64,000 nt of DNA from [Mycobacterium] vasticus (lineage in GTDB: Bacteria; Actinomycetota; Actinomycetes; Mycobacteriales; Mycobacteriaceae). The stretch spans positions 807,418-871,417 of the forward strand of contig NZ_CP084028.1 in the NCBI RefSeq assembly GCF_020181595.1, in the 5' to 3' direction. The position numbers were made by a program, and so were the translations under genes. Below, in pieces: positions 16,901 to 24,027 of the stretch (positions are counted from its first letter, which is position 1; each line of letters starts with the position of its first letter). The notes under the pieces were generated by a model that saw only the letters and a program-made list of their open reading frames with translations, was not told the origin of the DNA and did no database searches.

Positions 16901-18102
16901 ACCGTACCGATGCCGAACGCGCTGCCCTGCGCGACGAGATCCGAACGTGGCTGGCCGAACACGTGCCTCGCGATTGGCGTGCCCGGATGCAGGGCGCATC
17001 GCGTGAGGATTACGTTGCGTTCCAAAAGACTTGGTTCGCCGCGCTGCGTGAACGGGGTTGGGCCGCGCCGCATTGGCCGGTTGAGGACGGCGGAGCGGGT
17101 TTCGACGTGCGCGACCAGGCCGCGTTCTACGCCGAGCTCGCCCACGTTGACGCGCCCAGGCTGTCGTTGTACTTCGTGGCGCTCAACCATGTCGCGGCGT
17201 CGCTGCGGTATGCCGGCACCGAGGAGCAACGACACCGCTTTCTGCCCGCCATCCTGGACGGGCAGGTGTGGTGTCAGGGCTTCTCCGAGCCGGAGGCGGG
17301 TTCGGATCTGGTGTCGTTGCGCACTCGGGCGGTCCGACGGGGCGACGAATATGTGGTGAACGGGCACAAGATCTGGTCGAGCCGCGCCGACAGTGCCGAC
17401 TGGTGCCTGCTGCTGGCCCGGACCGATCCAGATGCCAAACCCCGCAACGGGCTGACGTATCTGCTGATGGACATGACGTCGCCCGGCATCACTGTTCGAC
17501 CGATTCGCCAAAGCAGCGGCAGCGATGAGTTCTGTGAGATGTTCCTCGAGGACGTGGTGATCCCGGCCGAGAACCGCCTTGGTCCGGAAAATGAGGGTTG
17601 GGCGGTCGCCGGTGCGACTTTGTCCACCGAACGCGGCGCGACCATGGTGGAGTTGGCCGAACGGCTTGCCGTCCAGTTCGATGACCTGGTGGCGTTGGCC
17701 CGCCGCGCCACCGACGACGATGGCAACCCGGTATGTGTCGATTCGACTGTGCGCCAGCAGGTTGCAGCATGTGACGCCCGGGTGGCCGCGGTGCGCCGGC
17801 TCGCGGCCGAGGTCCTCGAACGTGCCGCGCTGGGGGCCGAACTTGGTGCCGAGAGTTCGGTCATCAAACTCGTGTACGCCGACGCCCTGCGTCAGGTGAC
17901 CCGGTTGGGCACGATGCTGGAGGGAATGGCGACCCTGCGGTACGCAGCCCCAATTGCAGGTGCCGCGTGGGACGCCGGCTCCTGGCTCCTCGACTATATG
18001 GGCTCGTGGGCGTGGTCAATTGCCGGTGGCACCAATGAGATTCAACGCTCGATCGTCGGCGAGCGGATCCTCGGCCTGCCCCGTGAGCCCGCAGCGCGAT
18101 AA
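16897..18102 (+). CDS. Acyl-CoA dehydrogenase (catalytic-type subunit)
   Basis: Acyl-CoA dehydrogenase of 401 residues. FAD/substrate motif QGFSEPEAGSD at about 126-136, and C-terminal GGTNEIQRSIVGERILGLPRE. The start is TTG at 16897, overlapping the P450 stop as TTGA, so it is translationally coupled; upstream in-frame sequence lies within the P450 gene. The next gene encodes a smaller ACAD lacking the SEPxAGSD motif. In mycobacteria such neighbouring genes often form alpha2beta2 heterotetramers acting on sterol side chains (established for FadE/ChsE pairs), so this is inferred to be one half of a heteromeric enzyme. Confidence 0.9.
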   Translation: MNRTDAERAALRDEIRTWLAEHVPRDWRARMQGASREDYVAFQKTWFAALRERGWAAPHWPVEDGGAGFDVRDQAAFYAELAHVDAPRLSLYFVALNHVAASLRYAGTEEQRHRFLPAILDGQVWCQGFSEPEAGSDLVSLRTRAVRRGDEYVVNGHKIWSSRADSADWCLLLARTDPDAKPRNGLTYLLMDMTSPGITVRPIRQSSGSDEFCEMFLEDVVIPAENRLGPENEGWAVAGATLSTERGATMVELAERLAVQFDDLVALARRATDDDGNPVCVDSTVRQQVAACDARVAAVRRLAAEVLERAALGAELGAESSVIKLVYADALRQVTRLGTMLEGMATLRYAAPIAGAAWDAGSWLLDYMGSWAWSIAGGTNEIQRSIVGERILGLPREPAAR

Positions 18103-18120
18103 CGGTAACGGGAAGGTTCG

Positions 18121-19236
18121 ATGATGGCCCAAAGCGACACAGAAGAACTACGCACCATGGTGCGCGAGGTTCTCGCCGAGATTTACACGCCGGAGGCGCT
18201 TCGCAGCGCCGTCGAAGGCGCTCAGGAACCGATCGAGCAGTTGTGGGACACCGCGGTCAAGCTGAGCTGGACCGGAATCGGCGTCGACGAACGGTTCGAC
18301 GGCGCCGGCGGCGGGATTGACGACCTTGCGGTGCTGGCCGCGGAATTCGGCCGGACGCTCGCGCCGACGTCGGTGCTGGTGCATACCGGCGTGGTCATCC
18401 CGGCGGTCACGGCGCAGGCCGCGCCCGATCACGTCGGGAAACTCGTGGGACCGCTGGCTCGTGGTGAGCGGCGCGCAACCGCCGGGTGGGCAACCCGCGG
18501 CGGGGCATGGTCACCACAACGGCCTTCCGTTCGTGCCAAGTCGATCGACGGGGGAGTAGTGCTGACCGGCGAAGTCAGCTGGGTGCCGGACCTGGTGGAT
18601 GCCGACGACCTGTTGTTGTTGGCAGGCCTTGAAGGCAGCGATGAAGTCCTTTTGTTGCTGGTGGACGTCACATCGCGCGATGTGCGGTCCATCGCTCAGC
18701 TGGATCTGACTCGACGCTACGGTTCCTGCACCTTCGATGGTTCCGAAGTCCCTGCCGAACGGGTGCTGGGCGTGCTTGACGACGTTGCTGTGCAACAGTT
18801 GGTGGCCAATGCGGCAACCTGGGTGGCAATCGACAGCGCGGCGGCCGCCGAAGCGGTCACTGCCGACGCCGTCACCCATGCGAAGTCGCGACACCAGTTC
18901 GGTCGAGCGATTGGGTCGTTTCAGGCTGTCAAACACACATTGGCTGAGATGTATTGCCACGCAAGGGAGGCGCGCGCTCTTGCCGAGGTTGCCATCGATG
19001 TCGCCGGTACGGCGGAGGCGTCACGGCTGGCGTCGTTGGCCAAGGCCCAGTGCGCTGACAGCTATGCCACGGTCGCCGGCGACGCGGTGCAGATGTTCGG
19101 CGGTATCGGATTCACCTGGGAACATCACGCACATCTGCACGTTCGCCGGGCACGCGCCAACCAGGCGCTCTACGGGTCCAGCAGCTGGCATCGTGAACGC
19201 GCGGCCCAGACCCTGCTCGGGAATACCGACCCGTAA
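18121..19236 (+). CDS. Acyl-CoA dehydrogenase (small partner subunit)
   Basis: ACAD-family protein of 371 residues lacking the SEPxAGSD motif but keeping the C-terminal HAKSRHQFGRAIGSFQAVKH and FGGIGFTWEHHAH segments. Adjacent ATGs at 18121 and 18124 (MMAQ); GGGAAGG lies upstream. It follows the 401-residue ACAD by 18 nt and most likely forms the second subunit of a heteromeric dehydrogenase, mirroring the N-terminal half of the fused protein at 9597. Last gene of the operon that starts at 13052; an inverted repeat follows. Confidence 0.88.
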   Translation: MMAQSDTEELRTMVREVLAEIYTPEALRSAVEGAQEPIEQLWDTAVKLSWTGIGVDERFDGAGGGIDDLAVLAAEFGRTLAPTSVLVHTGVVIPAVTAQAAPDHVGKLVGPLARGERRATAGWATRGGAWSPQRPSVRAKSIDGGVVLTGEVSWVPDLVDADDLLLLAGLEGSDEVLLLLVDVTSRDVRSIAQLDLTRRYGSCTFDGSEVPAERVLGVLDDVAVQQLVANAATWVAIDSAAAAEAVTADAVTHAKSRHQFGRAIGSFQAVKHTLAEMYCHAREARALAEVAIDVAGTAEASRLASLAKAQCADSYATVAGDAVQMFGGIGFTWEHHAHLHVRRARANQALYGSSSWHRERAAQTLLGNTDP

Positions 19237-19301
19237 CCGTTGAGTCTGCGCGTGCCAGGCGTGCCAGGCGAACTTTGCCGTGGTGAGCGCAGGGTCAACG
19301 G
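19237..19301. terminator. Inverted repeat between convergent operons, possible bidirectional terminator
   Basis: The arms CCGTTGAGTCTGCGC (19237-19251) and GCGCAGGGTCAACGG (19287-19301) pair at 13 of 15 positions around a 35-nt loop. The loop contains a perfect tandem repeat GTGCCAGGC x2 (19252-19269). It separates the convergent ACAD and MaoC genes and the right arm overlaps the MaoC stop. No U-tract is visible, as is common for mycobacterial terminators. Confidence 0.45.
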
Positions 19302-19720
19302 GCGAAGCTCACATCGACCTCACCCGGACCGACCGTGGCGCCGTCGTCATCGGCGGTGCCGATGGTGAAGGTGACGATGCCGCGCTCGGCATCGGCGGCC
19401 TGTACCCGCCCGGAAACCACCGCGGTCGTTCCGACGGTGTTGAAGCGCGACATCCGAAACCCGCGAATCGCCACGATCCGCCCGGTGGATCCCGTCCAGT
19501 CGTCGATCGCGCGTTCCCACATGCCCATCAGGAAAAGGGTATTGGCGTATGCATCGGGTGCCCCGGTGTTGCGGGCGTAGTCGCGGTTGTGATGGATCGC
19601 GTTGAAATCCCGGTTGCCGCCGGCCACCATCACCAGCCGGTAGAGCGAGAGGGGAAACGCGACGGCCGGCAGCTCGGTCCCGACCGCTGCCTGCGAGACT
19701 GCGGTGATGTGCTGTGTCAC
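19295..19720 (-). CDS. MaoC-like dehydratase, small subunit
   Basis: Single hot-dog-fold MaoC-type protein of 141 residues with the hydratase signature around GNRDFNAIHHN (about 35-45), which supplies the catalytic Asp/His pair. The start is GTG at 19720 and overlaps the stop of the 196-residue partner (GTGA), so synthesis is coupled. The arrangement matches the two-gene MaoC enoyl-CoA hydratases of sterol degradation (ChsH1/ChsH2 type), where the hydratase motif is on one subunit only. It probably hydrates the enoyl-CoA made by an ACAD of the island. Confidence 0.82.
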   Translation of the reverse strand: MTQHITAVSQAAVGTELPAVAFPLSLYRLVMVAGGNRDFNAIHHNRDYARNTGAPDAYANTLFLMGMWERAIDDWTGSTGRIVAIRGFRMSRFNTVGTTAVVSGRVQAADAERGIVTFTIGTADDDGATVGPGEVDVSFAR

Positions 19721-20307
19721 TTCGGCTTCCTGCCTTCATCGGGGCCGAACGGGTTATAGGCATACGTTCCGGTGCGCATCACCGCGACGACGTCGCCTTG
19801 GTCACTGACGATTTCGGTTTCGGTGGTGCTGAACGCCCCCCGCCCGACCGCGGTCTCCTTGGGGACACACGACAGCAGTCGCCGACCCCGCAGGCCGAGT
19901 CGCTCGCCGACCACGACCGGCCGCAAGAAGTCGATGCTCATGTCGGTGGCGAAGAACCCCGATGTCGGTGGCGCCGGTCCCCGGTTGGGATTGTCGATGG
20001 GGGAGCGCAGCGGCTGGGCGTTCGCATCGGCGCCATCGAACAATGGTGCGTCGCCGGGCGACCACATCGGCGGGATCGTGAAGGACAACAGGCTGGAGAC
20101 GGGCGCGACGAGGTCGGCATACCCGGCGGCCCGGGCCGTATCCGCGTCGCAATGGATTGCGGCGCCGATTTCCAGCGGTTCCAGAAAGCGCCGGATGGTG
20201 CCGGCCTCCACCCGGTCGGCGCCCCAGACGGTCGCTCCGTCGGATAGATCGCGGCCCACCAGAGCGATCATGTCCGCCCAGTCCGCGGTCCAGGAGTCGC
20301 TGTTCAT
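19717..20307 (-). CDS. MaoC-like dehydratase, N-terminal-type partner subunit
   Basis: A 196-residue hot-dog-fold protein resembling the FAS1-type MaoC N-terminal domain: EPLEIGAAIHCD, then APVSSLLSFTIPP and DMSIDFLRPVVVGERL. No complete catalytic Asp/His signature, as expected for the substrate-binding partner of a split hydratase. Start ATG 20307 overlaps the stop of the upstream CoA-transferase (ATGA), and its stop overlaps the start of the small MaoC gene. The three genes 22790-19295 therefore form a tightly coupled unit. Confidence 0.8.
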   Translation of the reverse strand: MNSDSWTADWADMIALVGRDLSDGATVWGADRVEAGTIRRFLEPLEIGAAIHCDADTARAAGYADLVAPVSSLLSFTIPPMWSPGDAPLFDGADANAQPLRSPIDNPNRGPAPPTSGFFATDMSIDFLRPVVVGERLGLRGRRLLSCVPKETAVGRGAFSTTETEIVSDQGDVVAVMRTGTYAYNPFGPDEGRKPK

Positions 20308-22790
20308 CGCAGCACCCCGTCCTGCTGCAATTGCGCCACCTCGTCGGCGTCGAGGCCGAGTACCTGGGTCAGGACATAGTCGTTGTCCTGCCCGAAGGTG
20401 GGTGCCGCGCACCGCACCGAGCCAGGGGTGTCGGAGAGCAGGTAGCGGGGACCTTCCACCACGGTGTGGCCGAACAACGGGTGACTCACGCGCACGAAAT
20501 GGCCCCGGTGCGCAATCTGTGGATCCTCGGCCAGATCGCGACTGCTCGCCGAGCGGTGTGCCGGCACCCCGGCCTGCTGCAAAAGTGTTTCCGCGGAGGC
20601 GATGTCGTTGGCGGCGGCCCATTGCGCGATCGCGGATTCGATCTCGGCGGCATGCGCAAGCCGCCCGTCGGCGCTGCGCAGCCGGTCGTCGTCACGCAGG
20701 TCGTGTCGGGAGATGGTCTCGGTGAGCGCGGCCCATTCGGCGTCGTCGGTGACCACGATCGCCACATAGCGGTCCTCGCCGGAATCCGCATCGGGCCGAC
20801 ACCGGAACACGCCGTGCGGCGCCAACTCCCGGTCAGCGTTGCCGAGCCGGGCCGCGACCATTCCGTTCGCCGCGCAATCGGCAACCTCGGGAGCCTGCAG
20901 CCAGATGCCTGCTTCGACTTGTGCGACGTCGAGGTAACAACCCTGGCCGGTGCGGTCCCGATGAGCCAACGCGGCCAGCAACGTGGACAACGACGCACGC
21001 GGCCCGACGTAGTCGGTGTAGGGGCCGAACGGTCCGATCGGGGCGCGGTCGGGCCAGCCGGTGAGGAACTGGTAACCCGACAGCGCCGCACCGACATTGC
21101 CGTAGCCGGCCAGTTGTGCGTGCGGCCCGAACTGGCCGTTGATGGACGTGCTGAGCATGACCAGGTCGGGATGGTTCCGGCTCAGCGTCTGGTAATCCAG
21201 GCCCCAGTGCGTCATCCGCCCAGGGGAGAAGGATTCGATCACGACGTCGGCCCAGTCCGCGAGCCGGTGGGCAACGGCGCGTCCCTGCTCGGTGCCAAGG
21301 TTCAGCGTCATGCCCAGCTTGCCCGCGTTGCAGGTCCCGTACAGCGCCGAACTCTCCGGACCGATCTGGCCGTTGACGAACGGTTGCATGAACCGGGCGG
21401 TCTCGATTCGCCCGGCCGATTCGACACGGATGACGGTGGCACCGAAGTCGGCCAGTGCGCGACCGATTAGCGGCCCGGCGACCACCCAGCTGAAATCGAC
21501 CACTTTGAGTCCTTCCAGCGGAGCGGAGCCCGGCTGAAATGCGGTGCCCGCCACCGGTGGCCGGGTGCCCAGCCATTCCTCGAGCACTTCTTGTTGGTGC
21601 TCACCGACTCCCGGTGCTCGTCGACGCACCGACACTGCGTCGGGCACCGATGTGTGGGCGAATGGACCGGGCAGTCGTACCGCGTTGTCGCCCGCACCGA
21701 CGGTGACGAAGAAATCCCGGGCGGCGAGTTGTGGACTGGCGAGGATGTCTCCGATGTCGCAGATCGGCACGCACAGCAGCTTGCGTGCGATCGCCGCGTC
21801 GAGCACCTCGGCCTTGGTGCGGGTGGCAAGGAAGTCCTTGATCACCGCGCGCAGCCGCGTGCTGTCGGCATCGGAGAACTCGCCGGAGGCGATCTGCTCT
21901 GGGAGGGCGCGGAAATCCAGCTTCCGGAAGTCGTCGACCGGCGCCCCCTCATCGGCCAGCCAGGCGATGAAGTCATTGGTGAAGGCGCCCGACGCCGGGC
22001 CGATGCCGATGTGGAATTCGATCATGCCGTCGCGGCAGGTCCACTTCTTCAGGGTGGGATCGGTGTTCGCGCCGCTGCCCGACTGGTCGATGCGGGGCGC
22101 CTCCAGCACGTGCCCCTTGGTCATGTCGCGGGGCACATCGCCGACGCTGTAGGTCAGCGCGTGCCCGAGGGTCGCCGTCGTCAAGCTGGTCTGTACGGCG
22201 ACGTCGACCAACTGTCCGCGCCCGGTTCGGCGTCGAGCCGCCAACGCCAGCTGGGCTCCCGCGGCCGCATCCAGGCTGGCATGTAAATAGGCCTGCGGCA
22301 ACGAGATCCGCAGTGGCGGCCGGTCGCCGTCACGGTGCTCGTCCAGCGGACCTCCGGCCGCCCAGGCCACCAGGTCGGGTGCTTTCAGATGCGCCTTGGG
22401 GCCGGTGCGGCCGAACGCCGTGATCGACACGTACACCAGCCCGGGGTTGACCGCCTGCAGGTCGGCGAAGTCCAAACCGCGGTCCGCCAACACGCCCGGA
22501 TCGGCGGATTCGATCAGCACATCGGCGACACCGGCGAGGCTGCGAATGAGCTCCGCACCGTGCTCGGTAGCGAGGTCGGCGACGATTCCGCGCTTATTAG
22601 CCGCGTACGTCTGCCACACATATGAGCTACGGGTCGTGTCCCCCGGCGGGAGTGGCTTGCGGTGTCGGGCACTGCTGCCGTTGACCGGCTCGACCTGCAC
22701 CACGTCGGCCCCCAGATCGGCCAGGACCCGGCCCGCCAGCAGGCCCCGTTCATCGGTCAGGTCCAGCACCCGTACACCGTCAAGAAACAT
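20304..22790 (-). CDS. Tandem-domain CaiB/BaiF (class III) CoA-transferase
   Basis: An 828-residue protein with two CaiB/BaiF domains, about 1-400 and 425-820. The conserved catalytic Asp is present in both (GQLVDVA near 200; CYLDVAQ near 620), unlike the tandem enzyme at 7076. ATG 22790 has AGGGG 6 nt upstream; GTG 22796 is an alternative two codons earlier. It is followed by the split MaoC hydratase through an ATGA overlap, so CoA transfer and hydration are encoded together. Divergent from the unknown protein at 22969 across a promoter with two palindromes. Confidence 0.9.
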   Translation of the reverse strand: MFLDGVRVLDLTDERGLLAGRVLADLGADVVQVEPVNGSSARHRKPLPPGDTTRSSYVWQTYAANKRGIVADLATEHGAELIRSLAGVADVLIESADPGVLADRGLDFADLQAVNPGLVYVSITAFGRTGPKAHLKAPDLVAWAAGGPLDEHRDGDRPPLRISLPQAYLHASLDAAAGAQLALAARRRTGRGQLVDVAVQTSLTTATLGHALTYSVGDVPRDMTKGHVLEAPRIDQSGSGANTDPTLKKWTCRDGMIEFHIGIGPASGAFTNDFIAWLADEGAPVDDFRKLDFRALPEQIASGEFSDADSTRLRAVIKDFLATRTKAEVLDAAIARKLLCVPICDIGDILASPQLAARDFFVTVGAGDNAVRLPGPFAHTSVPDAVSVRRRAPGVGEHQQEVLEEWLGTRPPVAGTAFQPGSAPLEGLKVVDFSWVVAGPLIGRALADFGATVIRVESAGRIETARFMQPFVNGQIGPESSALYGTCNAGKLGMTLNLGTEQGRAVAHRLADWADVVIESFSPGRMTHWGLDYQTLSRNHPDLVMLSTSINGQFGPHAQLAGYGNVGAALSGYQFLTGWPDRAPIGPFGPYTDYVGPRASLSTLLAALAHRDRTGQGCYLDVAQVEAGIWLQAPEVADCAANGMVAARLGNADRELAPHGVFRCRPDADSGEDRYVAIVVTDDAEWAALTETISRHDLRDDDRLRSADGRLAHAAEIESAIAQWAAANDIASAETLLQQAGVPAHRSASSRDLAEDPQIAHRGHFVRVSHPLFGHTVVEGPRYLLSDTPGSVRCAAPTFGQDNDYVLTQVLGLDADEVAQLQQDGVLR

Positions 22791-22817
22791 GCACACCCCT
22801 ACCGATCGACTTACTAA

Positions 22818-22827
22818 ACGGTACCGT
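22818..22827. promoter_or_regulatory. Short perfect palindrome ACGGTACCGT in divergent promoter
   Basis: A 10-bp perfect palindrome 28 nt upstream of the CoA-transferase start on the minus strand. It recalls the CGTAC arm of operator A but lacks the GGATAC core, so it is listed as a separate candidate site. Confidence 0.35.
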
Positions 22828-22921
22828 ACGGGAATAATAGGACTTTGGACGAGTGATGCAGCTGCCGAAGCGGATAGAGGGGCTTGCCACCGTGCGGCCG
22901 GCCGTAATATCGTCTCTCACG

Positions 22922-22950
22922 TAATTAACTGCAATATATGCAGATAATTA
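22922..22950. promoter_or_regulatory. AT-rich 29-bp inverted repeat upstream of 22969
   Basis: Arms TAATTAnCTGCA and TGCAGnTAATTA with a 5-bp centre; 11 of 12 positions pair. It stands out in a GC-rich genome and lies 19-47 nt before the ATG at 22969, a typical TetR-type operator position. The regulator is not identified. Confidence 0.65.
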
Positions 22951-22968
22951 TTTTCAGAGAGGGCGTCG

Positions 22969-23982
22969 ATGATGACGATGACGAACAACCTGCCGCGTCG
23001 CGGCGACTTCGATCACCAACCGCTGGTCGGGTTCTTCCGCCCGGAGGCTGATCAACATCTGTTGCATCAGGGCTACTTCGGCTTGGTGCTGGAGGGCACG
23101 TACTTCTACGGCATCATGCACACCGAGGACGGCGAGGAGTTCGCGTTCATCCGCAAGGCCGTCACGTACACGACCCGCGACATCTCGATCATGGCCGCCG
23201 ACGAGACCGGGTTGCGCGTGCATCCTGCCAGTGCCCAGGGAGCGAAGGGCTGCAAGGTTGAACGCCACCTGGTGGACGGGCGGGAGACGTTCGTCGGCGG
23301 GTCGTCGCGGGGCGCGAACTTCGAGGTGCGACTGGGCGACGACGACTTCCTGTGGCGGGAGCAGGGCAGCGAGGGATCGCTGCTGGATATCTCCGGCACC
23401 TCCGCCGCACCCGGCTTCCAGGTGTACGTCCCGTGGCGTACCGAGCCGGGGGAGGGTGGCGTACCCGGTGAGGTCGGTGCGTGCTTCTACACCTCCACTC
23501 CCTACCTCGCCGAGGGCACCATGCTCGGCAAGCCCGTCACCGGGTTCTTCGCCGTGGACCACAGCTATCTGCCGAACGGCGTGGGGTGGAACAACAGTGC
23601 GATCTGGATGCGGCTACAGGGCGGCTGGAATGTATTCGCCAACGAGTACGAAGACGGCTCGATCGAGTGGGGCCACATGAGCATCGGCAAAGACCGCTTC
23701 CGGTTCGTCGCCGTAACCTCCGCGGACTCCGTGCTGGTGAACTCCTCGTCCGTCGAGGACAAGATCGAATGGCGCGATGACGAGTTCGTCGACCGGATCA
23801 CCTTCGACGTCGGCGATGGCAAACCCTGGGAGTTTGTCACCGACCCGAACGGCAAGATGGTCGACTTCTCGGCCGCGCGTCCGGGCTGGTCCGGGCACAC
23901 CGGTGTGATCCGGCGCGTCGGCGAAACCCGTGCACTCAAACGGCATTGGGCTTGGCAGGAAGTCTTTCCGAGCCGCGTCTAG
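22969..23982 (+). CDS. Protein of unknown function, paralogue of 35656 and 39522
   Basis: A 337-residue soluble protein without recognised catalytic motif, signal peptide or membrane segment. It is rich in Trp, Phe, Tyr and Gly and alternates short beta-like segments. The segment around EYEDGSIEWGHMSIGKDRF (about 223-241) matches the same region of the proteins at 35656 and 39522, so it is a divergent member of one family. The length and two-half pattern recall double-lipocalin proteins such as CrtC/AttH, but that is only a guess. Start ATG 22969 follows AGAGAGGG; ATG 22978 is an alternative. It is followed after 45 nt by the SDR/PEP-utilising fusion. Confidence 0.7.
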   Translation: MMTMTNNLPRRGDFDHQPLVGFFRPEADQHLLHQGYFGLVLEGTYFYGIMHTEDGEEFAFIRKAVTYTTRDISIMAADETGLRVHPASAQGAKGCKVERHLVDGRETFVGGSSRGANFEVRLGDDDFLWREQGSEGSLLDISGTSAAPGFQVYVPWRTEPGEGGVPGEVGACFYTSTPYLAEGTMLGKPVTGFFAVDHSYLPNGVGWNNSAIWMRLQGGWNVFANEYEDGSIEWGHMSIGKDRFRFVAVTSADSVLVNSSSVEDKIEWRDDEFVDRITFDVGDGKPWEFVTDPNGKMVDFSAARPGWSGHTGVIRRVGETRALKRHWAWQEVFPSRV

Positions 23983-24027
23983 CACCGGTCCGGAACCACT
24001 TCAGACCATCTTCCGGAGGAATTGGGC

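Noticed and set aside
22818..22827. ACGGTACCGT as a ninth operator A copy
   Set aside because: The GGATAC core is missing and spacing is one base short; kept only as an independent palindrome.
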